NCBI GenBank assembly: GCA_963817855.1
Contig: CAWFQA010000001.1
Span: 2,402,337 to 2,466,336 of the forward strand
DNA from: JAKAAZ01 sp963817855
Lineage (GTDB): Bacteria > Acidobacteriota > Terriglobia > Terriglobales > Acidobacteriaceae
DNA: 64,000 bases
Direction: 5' to 3'
Every line of letters starts with the position of its first letter. The stretch's first letter is position 1. Position numbers and translations under genes: made by a program. The notes below the pieces were generated by a model. It was not told the DNA's origin. It ran no database searches and saw only the letters and a list, made by a program, of their open reading frames with translations. This document shows positions 54,100 to 63,962 of the stretch, one piece after another.

Positions 54100-55389
54100 T
54101 CAATCTTTGCGGAGGATCTCGCCATTCTTCATTACGAAGACTGGGTGGGTGAGGACGTTGATGTCGGTGAGTGGGTTGCCATGGACGGCGATGATGTCGG
54201 CGTAGAAGCCGGGCTTGAGCTGGCCGATGGAGTCGGACCAGCGTAGTAGCTTCGCCCCGTTGATGAGGCCGGAGCGCAGGGTTTCTTTCGGGGTCATGCC
54301 ATATTTCACCATCAGCACGTACTCGCGGGCCTGGGTGCCATGGGGGAATGGACCGACGTCGCTTCCGACCGCGAAGGGAACGCCGGCGGCCATCTGCTGC
54401 TTGAACTGTTCGGCGTGGAAGGCCAGCTCGCGCTGGTACTTCTCGCCTTCGCCGGGATGGGACGCGTGCTGGGCGAAGTATTCCATAATGACAAACGTGG
54501 GCACGGCGTAAATATGCTTCTCGTGCATCAGCTTCATGGTTGAGGGCAGTAGAAAGTCGGCGTGGTCGATGCTGGCTACGCCAGCCTCAGCCGCGTAGGT
54601 TGCGCCGGGCTCGCCGGTGCAGTGGACGCCGACAAAGGAGCCGGTGCGGTTGGCTTCCGTGACGGCGGCGGCGAGTTGTGCTTCGTTGTATTGATATGGC
54701 GTCGTGAAGACGTCATCTACAAGATGGTCGGGGCCGGTCTCGTAGATTTTAGTGAAGTCCGCGCCTTCCTTGCGTTGTTCGCGCATGGTGGCGACGATTT
54801 CATCGGCGGTGTTGGCGATGTCGGCGTTGGAGAGGACATGCTGGGCCGGGTTGTAACCGATGGCGTCTTCGTGACCGCCGAGGATGTCGATGGCGTTGCA
54901 GGAGACTCTCATGCGCGGGCCGGGGATGAGGCCGTCGTTGATCGCGTTGCGCACGGCGACATCGGCGCACTTGGCGCCTTCGGTGCCCATGTCGCGCTCG
55001 GCAGTAAAACCGGCCATGACGTCGGCTTTGGCTGCCGCCGCAGCTTCAATTGTGCGTTGCGGTACGGACTCCTCGATGGTTTGGAGATCTTCGGCGCCGG
55101 GGTGCAGGAAGAGATGTACGTGAGCGTCGATGAGCCCGGGCATCAGAGTGACGTCGCCGAGATCGATGACCACTGCGCCGTCGGGGTGGGCGACGTGCTC
55201 GCCGACTTCGCGGATGCGATTGCCGACGACGAGAATCTCGCCTGGGGAGTCGACTTTACCGGCAGCGACATCGAGGATGCGAGCCGCCTGCAGAACGGTT
55301 GCCGTCAGCGCGGGCTGCTGTACCGGCCGTTGTGCAGTGACAAGCAAGGGAAAGAGCATGGGCGCGATGGCAAGAATAAGAAATCTCAT
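54100..55389 (-). CDS. exported amidohydrolase-family metal-dependent hydrolase
   Basis: A 429-residue protein with a signal peptide (MRFLILAIAPMLFPLLVTA). The amidohydrolase barrel has the metal motif HxH in MPGLIDAHVHLF, later histidines in FVGVHCTGEPG and ASIDHADFL, and the metal aspartate in AVGSDVGPFPHG. The end (GQLKPGFYADIIAVHGNPL) is typical of imidazolonepropionase/Xaa-Pro dipeptidase-like members. It would act in the periplasm on a cyclic amide or dipeptide. It is intact despite lying among pseudogenes. Confidence 0.87.
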   Translation of the reverse strand: MRFLILAIAPMLFPLLVTAQRPVQQPALTATVLQAARILDVAAGKVDSPGEILVVGNRIREVGEHVAHPDGAVVIDLGDVTLMPGLIDAHVHLFLHPGAEDLQTIEESVPQRTIEAAAAAKADVMAGFTAERDMGTEGAKCADVAVRNAINDGLIPGPRMRVSCNAIDILGGHEDAIGYNPAQHVLSNADIANTADEIVATMREQRKEGADFTKIYETGPDHLVDDVFTTPYQYNEAQLAAAVTEANRTGSFVGVHCTGEPGATYAAEAGVASIDHADFLLPSTMKLMHEKHIYAVPTFVIMEYFAQHASHPGEGEKYQRELAFHAEQFKQQMAAGVPFAVGSDVGPFPHGTQAREYVLMVKYGMTPKETLRSGLINGAKLLRWSDSIGQLKPGFYADIIAVHGNPLTDINVLTHPVFVMKNGEILRKD

Positions 55390-55843
55390 CTTGATTGCGA
55401 GGATAAAGCACTAGAACCAATTCAAGGTCAAGATTTACATTTTGTGAGCCGAGGCAGCCTGAGAGAAACACTTCTATCTTCTCCCCGACGGCATTCTCTA
55501 CTCACCTGGATGATAGGTCCCTGCACGTATTGGGCTCCCGCAATACGATCATGAAACTGATCGCTGCGTCTCTTCCCTTTGTTTCCGCGACTCGGCTTGC
55601 CATTACCAAAATGTCGCAGGGATTCTTGGGTGGCGTATCAGGCCAAAGCATTCACTCAGACCCAGAATTGATCGGGCTGGGAGCGCGGTGACGTACTCGC
55701 TGACTCTCGACGACAGCGATCATTTGTGTAACCCCCACGGATATATTCTGCACGTCGTGCATTCCGGAATTTCCGAGATTCTTCGACGTTTCTCACCGGC
55801 CTTAAACGCTCTACCCTTCTCAGCAGTAGTATGTCTACATCCT
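55390..55843. other. intergenic region, no gene seen
   Basis: A 454-base interval between the divergent amidohydrolase and padR genes. A frame in the padR phase runs from 55688, but residues before the GTG at 55844 do not resemble PadR. I see no operator or other feature. Confidence 0.35.
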
Positions 55844-56212
55844 GTGACCGCGCCGCCCAGCCCGAACAAAAATCGCGCTGAACTGCTCCAGGGCACACTC
55901 GATATGCTCATCCTCCAGACTTTGCAATGTGGCGCTCAGCACGGATACGGGATTGTTCAGGCTCTGCGTACCCAGTCCGGAGAGGTGCTGCAAGTCGAGA
56001 CCGGCTCGCTCTACCCGGCGCTGCATCGGCTGGAGCGCCAGGGGTGGGTACGCTCCGAGTGGAAGCGAACGGAGAGCAGGCAGCGTGCTCGCTACTATCG
56101 CATTACTGCCAGCGGCAAGAAGCAGTTGGCTTCCGATCTCACTCGATGGGAGCGGATGGTAGCTGCGATTAGCTCCATCATGCACGCTCGGCCGGGAGAA
56201 GGAGAAGCATGA
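55844..56212 (+). CDS. PadR-family transcriptional regulator
   Basis: A 122-residue winged-helix regulator: LLQGTLDMLILQTLQCGAQH, then GYGIVQALRTQSGEVLQVET, GSLYPALHRLERQGWVRSEW and ARYYRITASGKKQLASDL. GTG at 55844 gives the normal family start. It overlaps the permease gene by four bases (ATGA), the typical Acidobacteria arrangement in which PadR controls an ADOP-type permease. Since that permease is broken, the regulator may have lost its purpose. Confidence 0.9.
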   Translation: MTAPPSPNKNRAELLQGTLDMLILQTLQCGAQHGYGIVQALRTQSGEVLQVETGSLYPALHRLERQGWVRSEWKRTESRQRARYYRITASGKKQLASDLTRWERMVAAISSIMHARPGEGEA

Positions 56213-57778
56213 AGCGGCTCTTGCCATTCGCGTTCGGACGACGCAAAGATGAGCTACAGGAAGAAATCGACAATCATCTGCGTATGGCAATCGCCGATCG
56301 CGTTGCCATGGGCGAATCGGAAACGGTGGCCCGCCAGGAAGCGCTGCGCGAATTCGGAAATGTACCACTCATCCAGAACGTAACGCGCCGGATGTGGGGC
56401 TTCGAGTGGCTGGAGCATCTGGCGCAGGATCTCGGCTACGTATGGCGCCAGATGCATAGCGCCCCGATGTTTGCCTTTACGGTGATCGGCACGCTCGCAC
56501 TGGGAATTGCTGCCAGTGCTGCGAAGTTCCCGGTGGTCGATCATATTCTGCTACAGCCAGTTCCCTACCGGCATCCCGATCGCATCGTCGCAATCCTCGA
56601 AGGAGCGGAGAAGGAAGGAAGCGGTTCATCCCTTGCACCTTGGCTCGACATCCAGGAGTGGAGAAATCGCAGCCACTCGTTTCAGCAGATTGCTTTCTGC
56701 GGACACCTGGACGGCCGCAATTATCTTGAGGAGAAAACATCGGCGTTGCCGATCGACGCGCTTCAGGTTTCGCCGAACCTGTTTCCGACGCTTGGCGTTA
56801 ATCCCATGCTCGGACAGAGATTTCTGCCTGTATCTGCCAACATCGGTTCCGGCGCGAATTCCCGAACAATCATCCTGAGCTATCCTCTGTGGCGAAGAGT
56901 CTACGGTAGCGACCTTGGTATTTCCGGGCGGGTGGTGGCCATCAACAACACGACGTACACAGTGATCGGGGTGATGCCACGCGGATTCTCTTTTCCGCGG
57001 TCGATGGCAACGCCGCGCAGGTGTGGATACCTGCAGAACTGGGGAAACCCGATCAGACACGTTCGCTTGACGCATGGAGTTCGAAGCCATTGGACGACTG
57101 CGCAAAGGATAGACGCTCAAATCTGCGCAATCGGAGATGAACGCAATCCAGGCGTCGATTGCGCCTCAATATACCAATCCGCAGAGCCGGGCGGAACACA
57201 GCACGGTGACGTTGCAGCGCTATGAGTCGACCGAGGGAGTCGCGATGAATCTGGCCGTGCGTACTGCTCGGCCGAGGGCAGTGGCGATTCCGGAATTGCG
57301 AGCAATCCTAAAGCAGGCAAGTCCGGAGTTGGCGACCGCTACCATTACGACAATGGACCAGATCGTGGCGGATTCGTTTGGCGATCAGCGGTTCGCCGCT
57401 CACCTGCTGAAAATCTTTGGCGGATCGGCGCTGCTGCTTTGCATTGCGGGTCTATATGGGCTGCTGAGTTACATCGTGGCCCAGCGTACGCACGAGATTG
57501 GCCTGCGCATCGCACTGGATGCCGCACGAGGAAATCTGCTGTGGCTGGTATTGCGCGGGGCAAGCGTCATGCTCACCGTAGGAGTAGTGGTCGGCAGCAC
57601 TCTGGCTCTTGCTGTCTCACGGCTGATGCGCGGCTACCTATACGGAGTGAGTTCGCACGACGCACTCACACTAGCCGGCTCTGCAACGCTTTTATTTCTT
57701 GCAGGCATGCTCGCAGCGTTTCTGCCCGCGCTACGCGCCGCCAGGGTCGATCCGATAGAAGCGCTGCGGACGGAATAG
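56209..57778 (+). pseudogene. ADOP-type FtsX permease, central deletion and indels
   Basis: The start is normal: a cytoplasmic permease-prefix region (RRKDELQEEIDNHLRMAIAD), one helix (FAFTVIGTLALGIAASAA) and the MacB-like outside domain (QVSPNLFPTLGVNPMLGQRF). From about 57005 to 57140 several frame changes occur. From 57137 the frame is good again (MNAIQASIAPQYTNP) but jumps at about 57226 to the last third (EGVAMNLAVRTARPRAV, ISYIVAQRT-like LLSYIVAQRTHEIGLRIALD), ending at 57778. About 280 central residues with the first FtsX core are missing compared with usual 800-residue members. It cannot act as a normal permease. Confidence 0.75.
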
Positions 57779-58001
57779 ATTCGAATGCCATCGAGAGCGT
57801 TTCAAATCCGCGAACTCTCGCCTGGGTCGGGGTGCAGTTGGATCACCGCTGCGCGCGGATCTAGAGGAGGTCCTTCTCGCGAAGTGTTTGGGTTCAGTGA
57901 GTCACTCGTACGGGATCGCGTGGCGATGTTGCGACCCAAGACTTGATATGGGAGCGAAACGAGAGCGGGACTCTATCGCAGATGACTAAGTATTGATGCG
58001 A

Positions 58002-58690
58002 TCAGACCGATGGCACGGTGCGGTCAGGAGCTGATGGGTCAACAGCGATGGCCGCGCTAAGGTCCACATCTAATGTTTGGAGATTCGCCGGGGGAACATT
58101 TATCAGGCAGTTCTGGCCTAATTGCCAAACATAGGCACCAATGTATCCGCATCCGGATGGATTCGGATCGGGAAACGGAACAGGAATCGGATGAGATTGA
58201 GGGGTTGCCACATTGAATGCCCAGACCCTACACGTGGATCGAAGCGTATGGACGCTCAGCGCGAGAAGGTGGCTGCAATACACACCAGCCCCAAAGCCAT
58301 TGGCATTTATGGTGTCGCACCAGTTTGCCACATAACCTGTTGTGGCGCTGTTAAAGGCGGCCTGTTCTCTATATCGAGGTAGACAACCGGTCCCGCCGCA
58401 AAGCCTTCCGCACTGATGAGTGAAACTGCGGAGTTGCCGTCGGCCGCTCCGCTCGCGGCTGACGGGTTCAAAGCGCCGGGTCCGGTTACTTGTTGCCCAA
58501 CAAATATCGGGGCAAGCCCCCAACCGTTGGCTGCAAGCTTAGCGCGATTCGTCATCCATGACGTGCTTGGATGGCTCGGAGCGGGAGCAAGATAGTACCC
58601 GCACCACATAAGATTGGTGTTGCGCTTCAACCATGTCATTATGGCATCCCCGGGGTAGTCAGAGCGATCAAAGCCAGCAAATCCGGGCAT
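58002..58690 (-). pseudogene. DUF1906 (glycoside-hydrolase-like) protein, one frameshift
   Basis: The start (GFAGFDRSDYPGDAIMTWLK, then NLMWCGYYLAPAPSHPSTSW and GWGLAPIFVGQQ) matches DUF1906/Rv2525c-like proteins, which have a glycoside-hydrolase-like barrel. The frame changes after VVYLDIE near 58370; one added base gives a smooth passage into AAFNSATTGYVANWCDTINA, GFGAGVYCSHLLA and GAYVWQLGQN. The joined protein is about 230 residues. It lies 292 bases downstream of the large receptor-like gene, same strand. Without the fix the product lacks half the barrel. Confidence 0.7.
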
Positions 58691-58982
58691 AACGAAACCT
58701 CCTTGAGATGACCAGCGTGCGGTCGTTAAAATCGCCTGGGTGCATCACATTTACACCCGTCCGAAGCGAGAGGCTGGTGCCGAACAAAAACTACCAACGC
58801 TCTATCGCCCACTTCGCGTGCGTGCCGATCCGGATAGCCAGCATCACCGGCGAGGAAAATCTGCTCGGGAACAAGACCTAGTAATGTCGGTGATCTCAAA
58901 ACTGCATTTGCCGGTTCTTTCCATATGCTTGATCAAGTTGCTATGGACTTAGCCGAGGTAAGCTCGTCGCCCGATCCGCTCT

Positions 58983-61900
58983 CTATTTCACCACTTGAGA
59001 CGCAGGCTGAAGATATTTCAAGATGGTGCCGCCCACTGCAGGAAACTGGTACGCCAGCCATGTTATGACTGGCAAAGCTCCGAAGGTTACGATGCGCATG
59101 TAGAAGTCAAAACCAAGCTCATTTGCATTCGTCCTGGTGAGGCGGCTTAGAATTGGGTCCCGATGGATTTGCGCCAGCACCCACACCATTCCCGTACCCA
59201 TACATAGCAGCAACACGGTAAACGCCGCGTCGATCCACACTCGTGGCTGGAATGGATAGGAATACCATGCGACCATCGAGAGAACGAACGCACACGTGAC
59301 GAATGTCATTAAATGGCGGACGTTCACAAGCACAGCACGGATCATCGAGACGTAGCGGATGGCCACAAACTCTTCGGCCATACGGATGTAAGCCGGTTCC
59401 TCGTCCGCAGGTCCCGCCTGCAGCGTCAGCTCATGTGCTTGCCCAATCTTCGGGTGAGCACCCGGCGCATGCACCGGCACTTCCTGGGGTTCTTCCCCTT
59501 CGACCAGGCCGGAACTCTCGTTCTCCCAATACGGAATCAGAACAGTCTCGAGCAGGCGCTTCGAGAACTCCGCATAATCGTTCTCGACCAAGTAGGTGCG
59601 CAGAAGCCCGTTGCGGGGGTCTGAATCCGGAATATCTTCGTGAGCTAAAAACCTTTGCTCCGCCGTCAACTTTGCATCCGACGGTACAACGCGTCCCTGT
59701 CCCGCCTCGATCAATTGTTCAATGTCAGAAGTGAGGACTTGATAGGGTCCCGCGAGTTTCTCTTCCTCCTTTGGCACGGAATTCAAAGCTTCCACCAAGC
59801 AGGGATTGTGCAGCATCTGCCGCATGGATTCTGTAGAACGAGCCATTTCCCGCGAGCGCTCATGCAGATCGTCCTGGCGCATCATCGACATCCAACCCAC
59901 TTTATTCAGCCGGTTGAAGGCGAACCGGATCGGACGCTCTTCGAGGCGCTTCAGCAGTCCGCGTCGCAGAGCTCCCCAGATTAGGACCATCCGCAACCAG
60001 CCGGAGAGCCCGATCATCAGCAGCGGAAAGAAGAGAACCTCGACGAGAAACTCGTAAGGCGTCGGCGTCCAATAATTTAGGTTCGAGAAAATCCTGTCCG
60101 GTGTTTCCACATGGACGCCATACACGCAAAAGGCGAACAATCCGAGATACGCAACCCCCAGAAGGAAAGGGATTCTACGCCGAGCCTTTGGAAAAAAACG
60201 ACCAAGAATTTCCTGGGTGATGAGCAGGCAGGTAATGTTTCGGTAAAGAGCGGGACGCGTTGGAGTTTCGCTCGCGGCAAGTTCGTCATCGGAGACGAAT
60301 AGCTGATAGAGACGATTGGAAGCGATCCTGCCAGGAAGCCTTGGCCTGCTTGTTTGGGAGAATCGCAGTCTCCGCGTCTGAAACACCGACCACAAATACC
60401 AGCTGAACAACAGCAATAGGATGGGAAGCAGCGGAGAAACTCCGCTGGCCGGGTTGAGGCAGCGATAGCTGAAAAACAGGCCAATATGCGTCGGTGACGA
60501 TCCTGAGCCGCCCGAACCACAAATCCACGCCCATGCCAGGGGAATGAGTAACATCGCCATGAATGCCATCAGGTGAAAAAGAAGATAGACGTCCGTGCTT
60601 CTCCAATAGAAGCTTGCTTCTGTTTTGTCGGATCTTAGGCTTTTTGAGGCAAACATTCGCGAAAAAACCAGCGCAACCAGCGCTCCCAATCTGCCGTATT
60701 TCGGGTATCCCGCTTCCTTGCCGATGGCATACGATCGCGTCCGGATAAAGGAATAGATCAGTGCGGCTAATGCTACCAGTATGGTGAAGGCTGCCATCGC
60801 CACGCTGGATGGTCGCGGACGCAAAATATGTAAAGCTGGAAAGATTGGATATGCCACCACAAAGGCCATGCAAAAGAGCATCACCGTACCGATGTGGATA
60901 TAAAGAGCTCGCCGGCTCGGCTCATCGTTCTCATCAATGGCCAGATCTCGCGTGAACGGCGACCAGAAGCTGGCGAACCCGAGACAGGCGCCATGAAATA
61001 CACACAGCCCAGAGATAAGGATGCATAGCGCCAGCCACAGGAGCGAAGGATTGACCGGAAATCGCTGACTTTTGCCCCCGATTTTTTGCGCGGTCTGAGG
61101 GAAGGATGGAAGGATCGATGCAGAATCACTGGCATACTGATTGACGATCGCCACCGGATAGTAGCCATCCCTGCCGATTATGGTGGCCCAAAGCGAAGCG
61201 TGCATCAGATTGCCTGGTTCGAAGACGTTCCGGTAATTCGCCAGGCGCGGCTGGTTGCGCCCGTCCCAAAAGATATAGCTGGCTGCGTTGTAGGTGCTTT
61301 CTGCATCCGCGCTGGCGAATGGGCGTTGGGGCGCGCCCCGCTCCTTTGAAGACGGAACTGGCGCAAGCAGGTTATAGGGCGTCAGCGTAAGGCCGCCCAC
61401 GAACGGAACATTATCGGTTCCATGTTCAAGCATTAAATCTCCACCACCCATGGGGATAAGCCGTGCATCCGGGACAGCGCGGTGCAGGAACTGCGTCAGG
61501 AAGATCTGGTCGAGAATATCCGAGGAAAAAATGCAAATAAACTGCGCGCGGTATCGCTCGAGCTGCCGCGCGATTTCAGATAACTCGGCCTCCTGAGAGA
61601 TCGGCGTATGCTGCAACGAGAAGTGTGGGACAGTATCTTCAGTACCGGACCCTCGCAGCGACAGCCGAAGATATGGACTTGGCGCCAGATTTGCCCCGCT
61701 GCCGGATTGCCCCTGCTCTTCCTGATGGGCATTTCGCAGGAGCGAGATTCCCCTCGGGAAACGGATCGTAACTGGGGCGCCGTAAGTTCCGCGCCAGTTC
61801 TGTCCAAAATCTCTTGCAGCGAAACCGTATGCGGTATCGTCCTCCACCAAAAATGCGACACGGCTTATGTCATGGCCTGAGCCCCTCACCAGCCTAAGAA

Positions 61901-62963
61901 ACTCGTCCTCCACATAGCGGGAATTATTACTGAATGAGATGTAGTGAGTCTGGAAGTTCCGCCCATTTGCTTGAGTGAGTATGTAGCTCGTTTGAGGGAT
62001 AGATGTTGCGCCCGCAATATCCACCCAAGTGAATTGCAAACCATTGGCGTTTTTTTGGTCAACCCACGCCCGCTCCAGCCCTGCACGAAGCGAAGCTGCC
62101 GATCCTGAATATATTGGGCCTATGATCGCTAAGCGGTGTTGGGGATCATCTTGAGGAGCCTTGGCTGTGGGGGGCTCGGCTTTGGGAGACTTTGCGATCG
62201 AAAGGTTGAAGCTTGCGCCGTCTTTTGCGCTCTGTATCTTTATCTCGTTCTCATACCGGAGTGCATTCTCAAGCTGGTATCCATCCATTCCCAGCACGGG
62301 TGTCTCGCCCACCAGAAACAGATAAATCACGCGGTTGTAGCTCGAAAAGCCTTGGTCGGCTCCGACATATTTTAGGATGATCAGCCCCGGCATGCGTTCT
62401 CGTTCTTGCTCCTGTGGGTTTCCCGTGGCATCCTCGCCTTTCTGTTCGGCAACCACGTTGTTCTTCCACGGAAGCCAGGAGTAACTCTCGAGATAATGGT
62501 TGTCCGCCGCAGCCTGCAGCAGTGCGTCAATTGTCCGATCAAACTCAAGGGCAGTGATCCCGCGCAGTGGATCTGGAACAGCCGCGATAATGGCTGTGAT
62601 CTCCGGTTTCACTGCGCCCGAAACAGCATCAGGCAGGCCCCAGCGGTCCTCACCGCACGAAGTCTCGGCGGGAGTAGACGCAGTCTCGTTCAGATGGAAT
62701 CGTTCGCTTTCAGTCTTCAGATTGAGCGAAGTCTCGGCGGCTGTTGCTTTCCCATCCTCATGGGCGCGGGATGCCGACCAGTAATTGCAGGATGCAATCC
62801 ACGGTCCTTCGCCCATCGCCCCGCTGCTCGCAGCACTCGGTGTTTCAGTCTCTGTTTGCGACATCGGCGAAGACGACGCCGGGGGGGTCCGCGTTGCGAA
62901 TGGTTGGATCAGAACACCGGCGAGAACAAACGCGCCAGCCGTTACACTTTGGCCCTTGTTCAT
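58983..62963 (-). CDS. large receptor-like, multi-helix membrane protein of unknown function
   Basis: A 1326-residue protein. A signal or anchor helix (AGAFVLAGVLIQPFA) is followed by about 250 little-known outside residues. A type 1 periplasmic-binding-protein-like domain then spans roughly 277-615 (LAIIGPIYSGSAASLRAGLE, RVAFLVEDDTAYGFAARDFG, DARLIPMGGGDLMLEHGTDN). From about 640 there are some ten helices, interrupted by a cytoplasmic part of about 200 residues (1000-1205) and closing with three helices. ATG at 62963 is chosen for GGGGG six bases upstream. No kinase, cyclase, ATPase or known transporter motif is seen. It may sense a ligand and pass the signal through the membrane. The intact long frame shows it is kept under selection or newly acquired. 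Confidence 0.75.
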   Translation of the reverse strand: MNKGQSVTAGAFVLAGVLIQPFATRTPPASSSPMSQTETETPSAASSGAMGEGPWIASCNYWSASRAHEDGKATAAETSLNLKTESERFHLNETASTPAETSCGEDRWGLPDAVSGAVKPEITAIIAAVPDPLRGITALEFDRTIDALLQAAADNHYLESYSWLPWKNNVVAEQKGEDATGNPQEQERERMPGLIILKYVGADQGFSSYNRVIYLFLVGETPVLGMDGYQLENALRYENEIKIQSAKDGASFNLSIAKSPKAEPPTAKAPQDDPQHRLAIIGPIYSGSAASLRAGLERAWVDQKNANGLQFTWVDIAGATSIPQTSYILTQANGRNFQTHYISFSNNSRYVEDEFLRLVRGSGHDISRVAFLVEDDTAYGFAARDFGQNWRGTYGAPVTIRFPRGISLLRNAHQEEQGQSGSGANLAPSPYLRLSLRGSGTEDTVPHFSLQHTPISQEAELSEIARQLERYRAQFICIFSSDILDQIFLTQFLHRAVPDARLIPMGGGDLMLEHGTDNVPFVGGLTLTPYNLLAPVPSSKERGAPQRPFASADAESTYNAASYIFWDGRNQPRLANYRNVFEPGNLMHASLWATIIGRDGYYPVAIVNQYASDSASILPSFPQTAQKIGGKSQRFPVNPSLLWLALCILISGLCVFHGACLGFASFWSPFTRDLAIDENDEPSRRALYIHIGTVMLFCMAFVVAYPIFPALHILRPRPSSVAMAAFTILVALAALIYSFIRTRSYAIGKEAGYPKYGRLGALVALVFSRMFASKSLRSDKTEASFYWRSTDVYLLFHLMAFMAMLLIPLAWAWICGSGGSGSSPTHIGLFFSYRCLNPASGVSPLLPILLLLFSWYLWSVFQTRRLRFSQTSRPRLPGRIASNRLYQLFVSDDELAASETPTRPALYRNITCLLITQEILGRFFPKARRRIPFLLGVAYLGLFAFCVYGVHVETPDRIFSNLNYWTPTPYEFLVEVLFFPLLMIGLSGWLRMVLIWGALRRGLLKRLEERPIRFAFNRLNKVGWMSMMRQDDLHERSREMARSTESMRQMLHNPCLVEALNSVPKEEEKLAGPYQVLTSDIEQLIEAGQGRVVPSDAKLTAEQRFLAHEDIPDSDPRNGLLRTYLVENDYAEFSKRLLETVLIPYWENESSGLVEGEEPQEVPVHAPGAHPKIGQAHELTLQAGPADEEPAYIRMAEEFVAIRYVSMIRAVLVNVRHLMTFVTCAFVLSMVAWYSYPFQPRVWIDAAFTVLLLCMGTGMVWVLAQIHRDPILSRLTRTNANELGFDFYMRIVTFGALPVITWLAYQFPAVGGTILKYLQPASQVVK

Positions 62964-63440
62964 GAGCATCCCCCTTCAGCAAACACGAGGGTCGTGGGAC
63001 ACATGATCTTTCGGGGGGAGAGAACTATTCCTGAAATAGGTTTCTAGGGGTGCATGGCGCCGAAACATTGTGGCCCCAGGCAGGAGCGCATCGTCTCAGG
63101 CCACCTCGTTAAATAGGTCGAGGCTCTCAGGAAGCGGTACCCAGTACACACCACGCCCCGTGAAACGTCGTTGGTCGAAGCTCAACACAAATAATGGTTG
63201 GCTCGGGGCCAGCACAAATGGCGGGTGAAACGAGTGCCGTTCACGCTGGCCAACAACTATAGCACAACCAGACCAATCGATCACGATTTTTCACCCTTTC
63301 ACTTTGTCGCTCACAACGCCTGCGCTGGACGCGGTGGATTCTAACGCCGGTCACGAAGTTCGTGAAGCGTTAAAGTATTGAGTAAGTATGGGAAACGCCC
63401 ACGAATTCCGCGCGAACGCTCTTCCTGTGGAGTATGTAAG
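62964..63440. other. intergenic region with a possible small remnant
   Basis: A 477-base interval between the large membrane protein and the recombinase remnant. A 62-codon minus-strand frame (63096-63284) starts MIDWSGCAIVV, recalling the start of DUF433 antitoxin-like proteins, but the rest does not fit, so it is at most a remnant. Confidence 0.25.
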
Positions 63441-63907
63441 TCGCATGAGCGTGGAATATACACGCCGTTTGGCACAACGTCGAAGGCGACACCAAAACGG
63501 AGGCGTCACGGAAACCTGTACCGCTTCCCTCGCTGGTGGTTGAAGAACTGAAGCAATGGCGATTGATCACACTCCACCGGTCGAACGAGGACTACATTTT
63601 TCCGTCCTTTGCAAAAAATGGAAAACAGCCAATGTCGCCAGATATGGCGTTCGGGCGACATATTCGGCTGACGCTCGCACGGGCTGGAGTCACAAAACGG
63701 ATTGGCTTCCACAGGTTCCGCCATGGACTCGGCACGATGCTTAGGCAGAAAGGCGTCGATCTCAAAACAGGCTAAGAGCTATTACGCCACGCCAACGGTA
63801 AGATCACGCTGGAGATCTATCAGCAGGCTGTGGGTGCGGAAAAACGGGTGGCTCAGGACCTGGCTTTCAAGGGTCTTCTTGAAGGGAGTTCGCTTTCAGC
63901 ACCCTAG
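63441..63907 (+). pseudogene. tyrosine recombinase/integrase, catalytic-half remnant
   Basis: Open frame text reads AVWHNVEGDTKTEASRKPVP, LPSLVVEELKQWR, YIFPSFAKNGKQPMSPDM and GFHRFRHGLGTMLRQKGVDL. After a TAA stop at 63773 it goes on with ELLRHANGKITLEIYQQAVG and AEKRVAQDLAFKGLLEG to TAG at 63905. This is the C-terminal catalytic domain of a tyrosine recombinase with the HxxR box (HRFR) and the tyrosine nucleophile (EIYQQ). The N-terminal half and first catalytic Arg are absent, and TAA replaces what was probably CAA. It ends 56 bases from a tRNA 3' end. Confidence 0.8.
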
Positions 63908-63962
63908 AAGCGGGTGTGAAAGAAGTGGACATTGCCATAAACTCAGGTTTCTAATTGGTTTA

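Noticed and set aside
54562..55554. Plus-strand open frame of 330 codons, Gly/Val/Asp-rich
   Set aside because: It is antisense to the amidohydrolase, and its biased composition is that of a mirror frame.
63096..63284. DUF433-type antitoxin gene
   Set aside because: Only the first ten residues (MIDWSGCAIV) resemble that family; the rest does not, and no toxin gene is adjacent.
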